Of a stretch of 28,801 bases of DNA, positions 1-10,363 are shown piece by piece. This DNA comes from Mesostigma viride (taxonomy: Eukaryota; Streptophyta; Mesostigmatophyceae; Mesostigmatales; Mesostigmataceae), in the NCBI GenBank assembly GCA_009746045.1, contig RPFO01000766.1, positions 455,450-484,250 on the forward strand, given 5' to 3'. Under the pieces are notes generated by a model that saw only the letters and a list, made by a program, of their open reading frames with translations, was not told the DNA's origin and made no database searches. A program made the translations under genes and the position numbers. Numbering within the stretch: the stretch's first letter is position 1; every line of letters starts with the position of its first letter.

Positions 1-568
1 TGAAAGCATCCACTGCAGCTCTAGGACCTGAGATTAACTGATCATCCCCATGCCAGACAAACATCATCATTCCATCAGGGTGTGGGATGACAAACAGGCA
101 AGGGTCAATGTCATCATAGGTGGCCCCTAGCTTCATGAATACCTCCTGTGCAGACAGCCTAAAAATTTTTGGAGCTGACTGCAACCCTTCAACCCCCAGG
201 TTTGGCCTCAACAAGGGTTGAACAATATCCCTGTGCCACACCTTAGGAGTATTCACCACGTATACCTGACCTCTCCAGACCTGCTGTGCTATGGCAGGGT
301 CCCCCTTTAGAAAGGCTCTTTTGATATCTGTGGCTTTACACACATAATCCTTCCCTGTATTAAGCTGATGCAAAAACAAGGAAAGCAACACCTTGAGAGA
401 CGTTTGCTGAATACCAGGAGTATAAAGCTCAGCCTCTGTCAGCTCTGTAGAGCCCCTGAACTCAGTAACACATGGCCTAGCATGGAAAATGGGTGGTCCC
501 CCATCAGCCTGAGGTTTATGCTTGCACACAAACTTTAACCTTAGCTTCTTGGCCCAGCTGGCATAGCA
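1..568 (-). CDS. Reverse transcriptase (RVT_2 family), partial
   Basis: Open frame after a TGA at 569-571, running off the left edge. It begins with a basic stretch (AKKLRLKFVCKHKPQADGG) matching the segment at the start of Copia-type reverse transcriptases. It then shows DIKRAFLKGD (first aspartate codon 326-328), the equivalent of the conserved Asp-x-Lys-x-Ala-Phe-Leu catalytic block, a DPCLF segment, and FVWHGDDQLISG, in which the catalytic Asp pair (codons 41-46) sits in HGDD rather than the usual YVDD. These two blocks would supply the metal-binding aspartates that copy element RNA into cDNA in cytoplasmic particles. It overlaps the protease frame by about 28 bases and is offset by minus one, so it has no start codon of its own. 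Thumb and RNase H domains are outside the window. Whether HGDD is functional is unknown. Confidence 0.8.
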
Positions 569-1263
569 TCAAGAGGAGTCACAGGTGGTGTGTGTGTGGG
601 ACTACGTGCATCTGGAACAACCCACTCCTCCCTGGCTTTGGTAAAAGCCTCAAGCCACTTAAGAAACCCAATCTGCGTCTGGCAGTCCCGTACAATATCA
701 TCATAGGACAGGGGAGACATGGATGCAACATCCCATCTACCAAGCCCAAACGCTGAAGGGTGTAGCTTTTGAGAGTGTATGAGGTCCTCCACACACGGTT
801 CCTGACCTGGGAGGTACTTGGGCTTAACTGCATTGATGGCAGCATCCAACCCAGTGCTAATCTGGCTCAAAGGGATTTTAAAATGATCTAGAGGCACCTG
901 TCCTACCCCTGCCACACTCAACCTCCCAGCTGAGATGACAACACCAGGGTAAGATACAAAAGGTTCCCCTAACAGGGCATTCCCTGAGTAACCCTCAACC
1001 ACCTGAAATGGAGTGGGCATACCCAAGATTTGAATGCTCACCTGACCTTTGACCTGCATTTTGGTTTTGCCTGAAAAATCTGACACTCTAGCCCATGGTG
1101 AGGCCTTCATTTTCAGACCAGATACAGCTTCTGCACTGATGATACTCACCTGTGCTTGGGTGTCTACAGCCAAAATACTAGGATCTTGACCTGCATCCCC
1201 TACAGCATTGACCTGTGCTGTACCTGTTGCCACAACTGCTTTAGTGTTGTGTGCCTTGTGCAA
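541..1263 (-). CDS. Retropepsin-like aspartic protease domain of the retrotransposon
   Basis: A 240-residue frame, open upstream to about 1,356; the nominal start is a TTG, so it is probably read as a continuation of the integrase frame. Residues 30-43 (ILAVDTQAQVSIIS) match the active-site block of retroviral-type aspartic proteases, normally D-T/S-G-A, but with Gln in place of Gly. About 60 residues later NALLGEPF (95-102) matches the second hallmark, hydrophobic-hydrophobic-Gly. The family works as a homodimer that cuts the Gag-Pol polyprotein. The last 60 residues (DDIVRDCQTQIGFLKWLEAF and beyond) are not protease and probably belong to the linker before reverse transcriptase. It lies between integrase and RT, whereas standard Copia elements place protease before integrase. 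It ends in TAA at 541-543, with RT continuing one frame away. Fold assignment is fairly safe; activity is uncertain. Confidence 0.7.
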   Translation of the reverse strand: MHKAHNTKAVVATGTAQVNAVGDAGQDPSILAVDTQAQVSIISAEAVSGLKMKASPWARVSDFSGKTKMQVKGQVSIQILGMPTPFQVVEGYSGNALLGEPFVSYPGVVISAGRLSVAGVGQVPLDHFKIPLSQISTGLDAAINAVKPKYLPGQEPCVEDLIHSQKLHPSAFGLGRWDVASMSPLSYDDIVRDCQTQIGFLKWLEAFTKAREEWVVPDARSPTHTPPVTPLDAMPAGPRS

Positions 1264-2870
1264 GGCCTTAAGAATCTCAGCAAATGACTTCCTGGGAACG
1301 ACAGGATCTGCTCTTTTTGTGACTCCTCCAGGTGTGAGGGAGGTGCTACCTGCTGCTCACCCTGTGCACCGTCCTCCTGCCCAGGTGGACTATTGGGTTG
1401 TAGTGGGGCTGCACTACTGAGGAACACAGGAGCTTCTACTGTGGTGCTAGTGCTTGCATCAATGACGTCCTTAGCCAATTCATTGGGTGAGATCAATCCA
1501 CCAGACTCCTGCTCTGAATCCATGTCCAAGAATTCTACCCCTGACACGTCTGCCAGTGGTGGGTAATAAAGCTTGAGTCTATGCTTGCTGACCACACGCT
1601 CTCTGTCATGTTGTATAGTGACTGCAGTCCCTTCTTCATGAATTTTGGTGACTACAGCTGGACCGTGCCATCTGGCAGAGTGTGCTCTTCCTCTGTCACC
1701 CTCTCTGAAAAACAACACATGGTCCCCCACTTCAAACACAGGCCTGGCATTGTTTTTGTCTTTCTTTGCCAGCAACTTGGCTAAGTGCTGCCTTTGTGTG
1801 TTGTAGTGAGTGTGTACCTCTGAAGCATAGCTGCCTGACTGAAGGCCAGTTGGGGTGATTTCCCCAAAAGGTGAGGACATTATTGGTTTGGCGTTTAGCT
1901 GGGTAGTCACCCCTGCTGCCCAAGATGCCCTGTCAGCATAGCTACCAGAGTCAGCCAACCTGGATGGCATTTTTCTTATCACATCCCTGATGGCTCTCAT
2001 GGTACGTTCTACCAACCCCTGACGTTCATGATCTTGAGCCCCAGACACTTCTATCTTGGGCAGGTCATTCCTGTCCTGGATGCAGAGAAACTGCTGATCC
2101 AGCATTACTTTTTCAATGGGGTGAAAACGTGCCAAGGCTATCTGTAAAGCTCTGTGCAGCTGCTCTTTATCCATCCCAGGCAGGGGCTCCACTACCACAA
2201 ACCTTGACCAGGCATCCTTTATGACTAGGTAGTATACCGTGTCCTTCACCACGTGTATAACATCCCCAACCAGTTTGCCTCTAGCCAGTGGTGGTGTGGC
2301 CACATGCCATTTTCTGGGCTTAGGAGCATATAGCTGACATTGCTCACAGTGCTTACGTACGTGCCTGCACATCTGTTCCAGATCATGGCCTTGTATTTTA
2401 TTGGCTAGCCTTTCAGCCACAGCCTCATGGCCCATAACCTTGTGCAGTTGCTCTGCTAGAGCACCATACGTGATTACCTTTTCTGCTGCTGCACTAAGGG
2501 AAGCTATGGTGGGGTCACGCATCATGTGTGACAGTGTCATGTCATATGCCACTTCCCAATCCACATCATCACACTCAGGCAACACTTGGCAGACAGAAGG
2601 TAACAGGAAACCATTTGTGAAAAATGGTGAGGGTAGCTTACAGGTGTCACCCTGGTCTGCCGCCCCCGCGCGGTTGTAGCGCCCTGGCGTGGTCTTGTTG
2701 TGCCTGGGTGCCGTGCAGCGCGCTCCTGCTGCAATGGGGTGACGTGTTTTCCAGCATCCAGGACAAACATCAACGTCAGAACCATAGTCGGGTTTGCCTT
2801 TCCAGCAGTCATCTTTTAGGTGCCCCTTACAAAGGCACCTAGTGCAATGCTTGGTGGGGTCATGAGGCAA
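1200..2870 (-). CDS. Nucleocapsid zinc knuckles plus integrase
   Basis: A 556-residue frame, nominally from a TTG but open upstream to about 2,957 through a Lys/Asn/Gly-rich stretch typical of nucleocapsid. Residues 9-22 are a CCHC knuckle (CTRCLCKGHLKDDC, CX2CX4HX4C). Residues 36-52 are a second Cys/His cluster (CX2CX4HX7C). The integrase zinc finger is H143, H148, C175, C178. The catalytic core has D203, D258 and E288, with DHERQGLVERTMRAIRD around the Glu. A W..A...LN..P segment follows at about 317-346. Residues 379-437 form a C-terminal DNA-binding-like module (VGDHVLFFREG, ARWHGPAVV). The enzyme would insert element cDNA into the genome. The second-Asp-to-Glu gap is 29 residues, shorter than the usual 35. 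The tail is Pro/Ser/Gln-rich. It ends in a stop at 1,200 while the protease frame is already open, offset by minus one. Confidence 0.85.
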   Translation of the reverse strand: MPHDPTKHCTRCLCKGHLKDDCWKGKPDYGSDVDVCPGCWKTRHPIAAGARCTAPRHNKTTPGRYNRAGAADQGDTCKLPSPFFTNGFLLPSVCQVLPECDDVDWEVAYDMTLSHMMRDPTIASLSAAAEKVITYGALAEQLHKVMGHEAVAERLANKIQGHDLEQMCRHVRKHCEQCQLYAPKPRKWHVATPPLARGKLVGDVIHVVKDTVYYLVIKDAWSRFVVVEPLPGMDKEQLHRALQIALARFHPIEKVMLDQQFLCIQDRNDLPKIEVSGAQDHERQGLVERTMRAIRDVIRKMPSRLADSGSYADRASWAAGVTTQLNAKPIMSSPFGEITPTGLQSGSYASEVHTHYNTQRQHLAKLLAKKDKNNARPVFEVGDHVLFFREGDRGRAHSARWHGPAVVTKIHEEGTAVTIQHDRERVVSKHRLKLYYPPLADVSGVEFLDMDSEQESGGLISPNELAKDVIDASTSTTVEAPVFLSSAAPLQPNSPPGQEDGAQGEQQVAPPSHLEESQKEQILSFPGSHLLRFLRPCTRHTTLKQLWQQVQHRSML

Positions 2871-2943
2871 CCTCTTGTCCCCCCCTGCTGGCTTAGCACC
2901 CCCTGGCTTGCTAGCTCCCCCACTTTGTTTTCTGTTTTTATTG

Positions 2944-3300
2944 TTATTGTTCTTTCCCCCCCCTTGTTTCCACCTCCCCCACTTTTGTTGTTTTTGTTTT
3001 TATCCCCCCCATTACCGCCTTTACCTGGGCTACCAGCGACTGCATCTGCTTCTTGGAGAGCCCCGTACCTGAGGCTTCCTCCCCCTTTACCTGCTTCACC
3101 TTTCCCTCCTTGGCTGCAGCAGCAAACGGCTCTAGGCATTGCTGCACATAGGCCATTGCCTTCCTGAAGTCCTCCCACTTATCCTTCAGACCTGCCAGGA
3201 TTACTGACAGGGTGGTGGGGTCCAGTTCTGCCTTTTGTAGCCATAGGTGTACTAGGTACTTGGCATTGAGCTTCTTCAGCTCCTCATCCCCTCTATGTAC
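2944..3300 (-). CDS. Gag C-terminal segment, displaced in frame
   Basis: This frame continues the Gag protein after its main frame stops at 3,276. It is open from about 3,318 and reads DEELKKLNAKYLVHLW, then an amphipathic helix-rich segment (LAGLKDKWEDFRKAMAYVQQ), a Lys-rich linker, and LSKKQMQSLVAQVKAV. Composition and helical pattern fit the Gag C-terminal region before the nucleocapsid. It ends in a TAA at 2,944 just after G runs at about 3,002-3,008 and 2,956-2,963. Across those runs the most protein-like reading moves first to another frame (a Lys/Asn/Gly-rich segment) and then to the integrase frame, each time by one missing base. There is no proper start codon. No family beyond Gag-like can be named. 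Confidence 0.5.
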   Translation of the reverse strand, partial: VHRGDEELKKLNAKYLVHLWLQKAELDPTTLSVILAGLKDKWEDFRKAMAYVQQCLEPFAAAAKEGKVKQVKGEEASGTGLSKKQMQSLVAQVKAVMGGIKTKTTKVGEVETRGGKEQ

Positions 3301-4619
3301 ATGACATATTTTTTGTTGTCACTCACATAGTCACGCTTATTGACCTTATAGGCCTCTATCCACTGGAAGCCCTTAAGCACTTCTAAGTGCTCCCCCGTGG
3401 TAACAAGTGCCCTAAGATCAACCATGAACTGCGCCCACAACACATTTTCTGCCACGTCTACCCCGCTGCTGGCACGCTTTTGGTACAATTGTACCAACTG
3501 CTGGATAGGCTTGGCAGATTGATGGATGGGTGTGGACGCACGTAGAGAGGCAAACCAATCACGGACATTGTCGCTAGCATATGCATGTGACAACTTAAAC
3601 AACCACTCCCTAGCTTCGTCTTGGGTGTGGCCCTCTGGCAAACCCGGAAACACTAGCTTGTCCTCTTTCTTTTTTGGATCAAACCTGGGCCTAATCAAGG
3701 CCATGTTGGAGGTTGTTGTCGTTCCTGCAGTTGGCGGTTGCTGCTGCTGCTGCTGTTGCTGTCGCTGCTGCTGCTGCTGCCGCTCCCCGCCCTCGTGCCG
3801 TGTTGGTGCAGACTCCTGCGTGCCGTGTCCTGCCCCGCCCTGGTTGCCCCCCCTCTCCCCGTCATCCGCCCCCTCGTCCCTCCTCCGCTTTGGCTGGGGT
3901 GCGCATGCCTCTGCCTGCGCCCTTCGCTTGGCCGGCTTCAGCGATGCCACTAGCCTGGCCACCGTGTCGGCCAACGTCGCCTGCTCGCCTGGAGACAGCG
4001 GGGTATCTGCTTCCAGCATGGCTTGCGCCAGCTGAAGCTGATCAATGAGGTCCTCCCTGTTGGACAGGTTAGACGGTCCGGCTTCACCAGGCTGCCTGTA
4101 AACACGCGTGCGTGCGGCAGTGCCATCACGGTTGGTGATGGTCTTCTTAGGCTGCGACAAATAATAAAACATTTGGCTTGCAGAAACATCCTCATCCGGC
4201 CCAAGGCCAAACTCGACTCTCACCGCTTCACCAAGCGGTCCCCTCACCGCTGTCTTACGTGCATGCTTGAGCATGCGTCGTCGCTGCTTCAGGATGCGCT
4301 GCTCCATCCTTCCCACATTGGCTTCCCACCGTGCCAGCGAGCGTCTGTAACGTTCCTGCGCCTCCGGCCTGCCAGGCGCCTCCATCTCAGCCATATGCTG
4401 CAGCTTCATCGCCTGCGCCTTTTTCCACACCCTGAGTTCGCGGACCATCCGGTCCCGGCGCACCTGGGTGATCGACATTTTGAGCTTGATGCGCTCCGTC
4501 AGCGCGATTTGCCTCACCCGCTCCGCATGCTCGCGCTCCTTCTTGGCCTCTGCCGCGGCCCTCCGCGCCTGCCGACGCTGCTTGTCGGCGTGAACGTCGC
4601 CATGCGCTTCTGCGCTCAC
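3276..4619 (-). CDS. Gag-like protein, main segment
   Basis: A 447-residue frame starting nominally at GTG; the open frame begins only a few codons upstream after a TGA. Residues 10-120 are very rich in Arg, Lys, Glu and Ala and are predicted by eye to be a long coiled coil (QRRQARRAAAEAKKEREH). A DEDVSASQMFYYLSQPKK segment follows, then an Ala/Leu-rich helix region. A basic stretch (KRRAQAEACAPQPKRRRDEG) is a plausible nuclear localisation or RNA-binding signal. A Gln tract lies at about 281-296. The last 142 residues (from MALIRPRFDPKKKEDKLVFP) are compact, with REWLFKLSHAYASDN and WAQFMVDLRAL, and look like a capsid-forming core. It lies directly upstream of the zinc knuckles and integrase, which is the basis for calling it Gag. 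It is joined through minus-one offsets to the segments before and after. No close family was recognised. Confidence 0.6.
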   Translation of the reverse strand: MSAEAHGDVHADKQRRQARRAAAEAKKEREHAERVRQIALTERIKLKMSITQVRRDRMVRELRVWKKAQAMKLQHMAEMEAPGRPEAQERYRRSLARWEANVGRMEQRILKQRRRMLKHARKTAVRGPLGEAVRVEFGLGPDEDVSASQMFYYLSQPKKTITNRDGTAARTRVYRQPGEAGPSNLSNREDLIDQLQLAQAMLEADTPLSPGEQATLADTVARLVASLKPAKRRAQAEACAPQPKRRRDEGADDGERGGNQGGAGHGTQESAPTRHEGGERQQQQQRQQQQQQQQPPTAGTTTTSNMALIRPRFDPKKKEDKLVFPGLPEGHTQDEAREWLFKLSHAYASDNVRDWFASLRASTPIHQSAKPIQQLVQLYQKRASSGVDVAENVLWAQFMVDLRALVTTGEHLEVLKGFQWIEAYKVNKRDYVSDNKKYVMYIEGMRS

Positions 4620-4715
4620 GCTCCCGCGCCGTCATTGCCGGGGTCATGAGGATCTCGTCCTCAGCAGATGCCCCCGACGGACCTGTCAAAGAGAACTCCG
4701 ACTCCTGATGCACAC

Positions 4716-5363
4716 CTAGGTGTACCTTCGGCTCACGAGACCGACGCAACTTTTAAAACATGCAAGGTCCCCCCGACGCATCACCTCAAACTGCTCCTCG
4801 CCAGAAGCCAGCTCACTGCTGCGAAACAACGCCCGGCGCACGTTCTCAGCATCCGCCCTCTGCTGGGCGCGAGCACGTGCGTGCGTGTCCGCGCGCCGAA
4901 GCTCCCGCTCCTCGCGCTCAGCCATCGCCCTAGCGAGGCCTTCATCCGCGGCCACCTGCCGCGAGCGTGCGTCGTCCTGCTCCTCGGCTGAGGAACCAGG
5001 CTGGAGCCCATACAGCTCCATGGACTCCTCCTCTGCAGGAGGTGCCGAAGGTCCAACCCCCGCCGCTGCAGCTGTCGGGGCGTAAGGAGGACCCCTCGGC
5101 CTGTTGACCACAGGCGTGGATCCCCTCCCCTGCGGATACAGGGGCACTCGCAGCACCACGCTGCTGTACGAACCATCGGACAAGTGGCCCGATGAAGACG
5201 TGTCCGACGTCGTCGGGTCAGCCTCCATAGACTGATTGAAGCTCCTCGCCGCCCGCTCAATCTCTGCCTGGGCGGCAAGCTCCGAGTCGGACGTCCCCGA
5301 CGATGAGACGTCGGAGTGCTGGACCGGCTCCTTGGCGCATTGGAGCCTTACCCTTGTTCGCAT
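4716..5363 (-). CDS. Gag N-terminal segment (Ser-rich then Arg/Glu coiled coil)
   Basis: A 215-residue frame from an ATG. It opens with an acidic Ser/Asp stretch (HSDVSSSGTSDSELAAQAEI) and a second one (TSDTSSSGHLSDGSYSS). A Pro/Ala-rich middle follows (PPYAPTAAAAGVGPSAPP), then a coiled coil of Ala, Arg and Glu (about residues 125-190). It stops at 4,716, but another minus-strand frame (about 4,600-4,749; EPKVHLGVHQESEFSLTGPS) bridges it to the main Gag frame, so it is probably the N-terminus of the same protein. A second ATG at 5,376 (MSNPNANKGKAPM) looks like a more natural start but is out of frame. High GC and low complexity make frame choice here less certain than for the Pol domains. 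Confidence 0.4.
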   Translation of the reverse strand: MRTRVRLQCAKEPVQHSDVSSSGTSDSELAAQAEIERAARSFNQSMEADPTTSDTSSSGHLSDGSYSSVVLRVPLYPQGRGSTPVVNRPRGPPYAPTAAAAGVGPSAPPAEEESMELYGLQPGSSAEEQDDARSRQVAADEGLARAMAEREERELRRADTHARARAQQRADAENVRRALFRSSELASGEEQFEVMRRGDLACFKSCVGLVSRRYT

Positions 5364-5376
5364 TTGGGTTAGACAT

Positions 5377-5582
5377 TTTTCAAAAAAAACTGGAGGTAGA
5401 AAAATGGAATGGGTTGTTTTGTTCGCGAAATGAACGCTCGTCGTCTGTTGTGTGTATGTTTTTGGAGTTTTTAATGCAAGTTATGCAACACGAAGCTTGG
5501 AATGCTTGGGCACTGCCAAATGGCGAGTGTGTGCTTGAACGACGAGACACCTTGGCATTAGGATAATGTGGCACATATACTG
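5377..5582. other. Gene-free stretch upstream of Gag
   Basis: No coding signal was seen on either strand. It contains an A-rich run near 5,383-5,391 and is more AT-rich than its surroundings. By position it should hold the retrotransposon leader, primer-binding site and possibly part of the 5' LTR, but I could not identify a tRNA-complementary primer site or LTR ends. Confidence 0.4.
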
Positions 5583-5825
5583 CTGGCCAGCCGTCAACGA
5601 TGGCTGGCCAGACTTTGCGTAAGTTAAACTAACTTACTGATCCTGGACGGACTAACCTATCAGTTACAACCTGATCTAGTCAGTCCTAACATGACAACTA
5701 CAGTCCCGGTACTGAGGTACCGGCTCATCACATACTGAGTACAGCCACGTGTCCATGCCACGACTGTTCTAGTCCAGCACCGTCCCAGTACCCAATTGGG
5801 CGCCGGCGGTGCTGGCACGTGTCCA
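5583..5825. repeat. Cluster of perfect inverted repeats with two CACGTG boxes
   Basis: Four perfect hairpins lie within 233 bp. They are CTGGCCAGCC/GGCTGGCCAG (5583-5592 and 5602-5611, 9-nt loop); GTAAGTTA/TAACTTAC (5619-5626 and 5630-5637, 3-nt loop); CCGGTAC/GTACCGG (5706-5712 and 5717-5723, 4-nt loop); and CCAGCACCG/CGGTGCTGG (5774-5782 and 5807-5815), the last enclosing the palindrome CCCAATTGGG (5791-5800). The decamer CACGTGTCCA occurs at 5746-5755 and 5816-5825. The position, between the retroelement Gag and the divergent host gene, suggests LTR or promoter DNA, or a small separate hairpin-rich insertion. Function is inferred only. Confidence 0.6.
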
Positions 5826-6053
5826 CTTAGGCTACAGGCGGGAGACTTAGACTAACTCTGACCACCCCCCATATTGGCAGGAACATCCCCGTCCTTGGTG
5901 GTCCGTGTCCGCAGTGCCCCCCTATCCCTCTACCATGTCCTCACTCACCAGCTGCCACTCGCGGCCCTCCCCCAACGGCATGGCTGACATGGATGCTGTC
6001 CCATGGTTCCGGACGCAATACTTATGTCCTGGTATCGGTGCGGTGGGACGGCT
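5826..6053. other. Unassigned stretch upstream of the coiled-coil gene
   Basis: No firm gene. A CAG acceptor-like site ends at 5,914 and a GT donor-like site starts at 6,032. The 117 bp between them are open in more than one frame, so an upstream exon is possible but not supported by protein character. The true first exon and promoter of the downstream gene were not found. Confidence 0.25.
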
Positions 6054-6368
6054 GCGCATCCTCTTCTGTTTCCTGCGCATCCTCTTCTGTTTCCTGCGCA
6101 TCCTCTTCTGTTTCCTGCGCATCCTCTTCTGTTTCCTGCGCATCCTCTTCTGTTTCCTGCGCATCCTCTTCTGTTTCCTGCGCATCCTCTTCTGTTTCCT
6201 GCGCATCCTCTTCTGTTTCCTGCGCATCCTCTTCTGTTTCCTGCGCATCCTCTTCTGTTTCCTGCGCATCCTCTTCTGTTTCCTGCGCATCCTCTTCTGT
6301 TTCCTGCGCATCCTCTTCTGTTTCCTGCGCATCCTCTTCTGTTTCCTGCGCATCCTCTTCCGTTTCCT
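6054..6368 (+). repeat. 21-bp minisatellite, 15 tandem copies
   Basis: Exactly 315 bp made of fifteen 21-bp units that begin GCGCATCC and end GTTTCCT. Fourteen are identical and the last has one T-to-C change. The plus strand is pyrimidine-rich. The array stops 22 bp before the CAG acceptor of the exon starting at 6,391, so it supplies or extends the pyrimidine-rich tract of that intron. Because 21 is a multiple of three, all frames stay open and give artificial repeat peptides on both strands, which I do not treat as proteins. Confidence 0.95.
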
Positions 6369-6390
6369 GATCCCCCATTTCCTGATGCAG

Positions 6391-10363
<3,973 letters not shown>

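Larger units (their letters stand above)
1..5376 (-). mobile_element. Copia-like LTR retrotransposon, 5' and central part, truncated by window edge
   Basis: On the minus strand this stretch encodes, in order, a charged Gag, two zinc knuckles, an integrase with HHCC finger and D,D,E core, a retropepsin-like domain and the start of an RVT_2-type (Ty1/Copia) reverse transcriptase. The rest of RT, RNase H and the 3' LTR would lie left of position 1. The frame changes about seven times, so this copy cannot be read as one uninterrupted polyprotein without frameshifting or sequence correction. The right boundary is not fixed: the first ATG that looks like a Gag start is at 5,376, and an LTR, if present, lies somewhere in 5,380 to 5,890. 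I could not recognise a primer-binding site or match two LTRs. Copia assignment rests on the RT, which follows INT; the INT tail is also compatible with a GPY/F-like module seen in other lineages. Confidence 0.85.

Noticed and set aside
3526-4649. Plus-strand ORFs opposite Gag
   Set aside because: Shadows of GC-rich minus-strand coding sequence; the Cys or Leu runs are the antisense of the Gln tract.
5581-5879. Complete LTR with TG...CA ends
   Set aside because: TG and CA dinucleotides can be found at these positions, but there is no second LTR in the window, no primer-binding site and no target duplication to support the ends.
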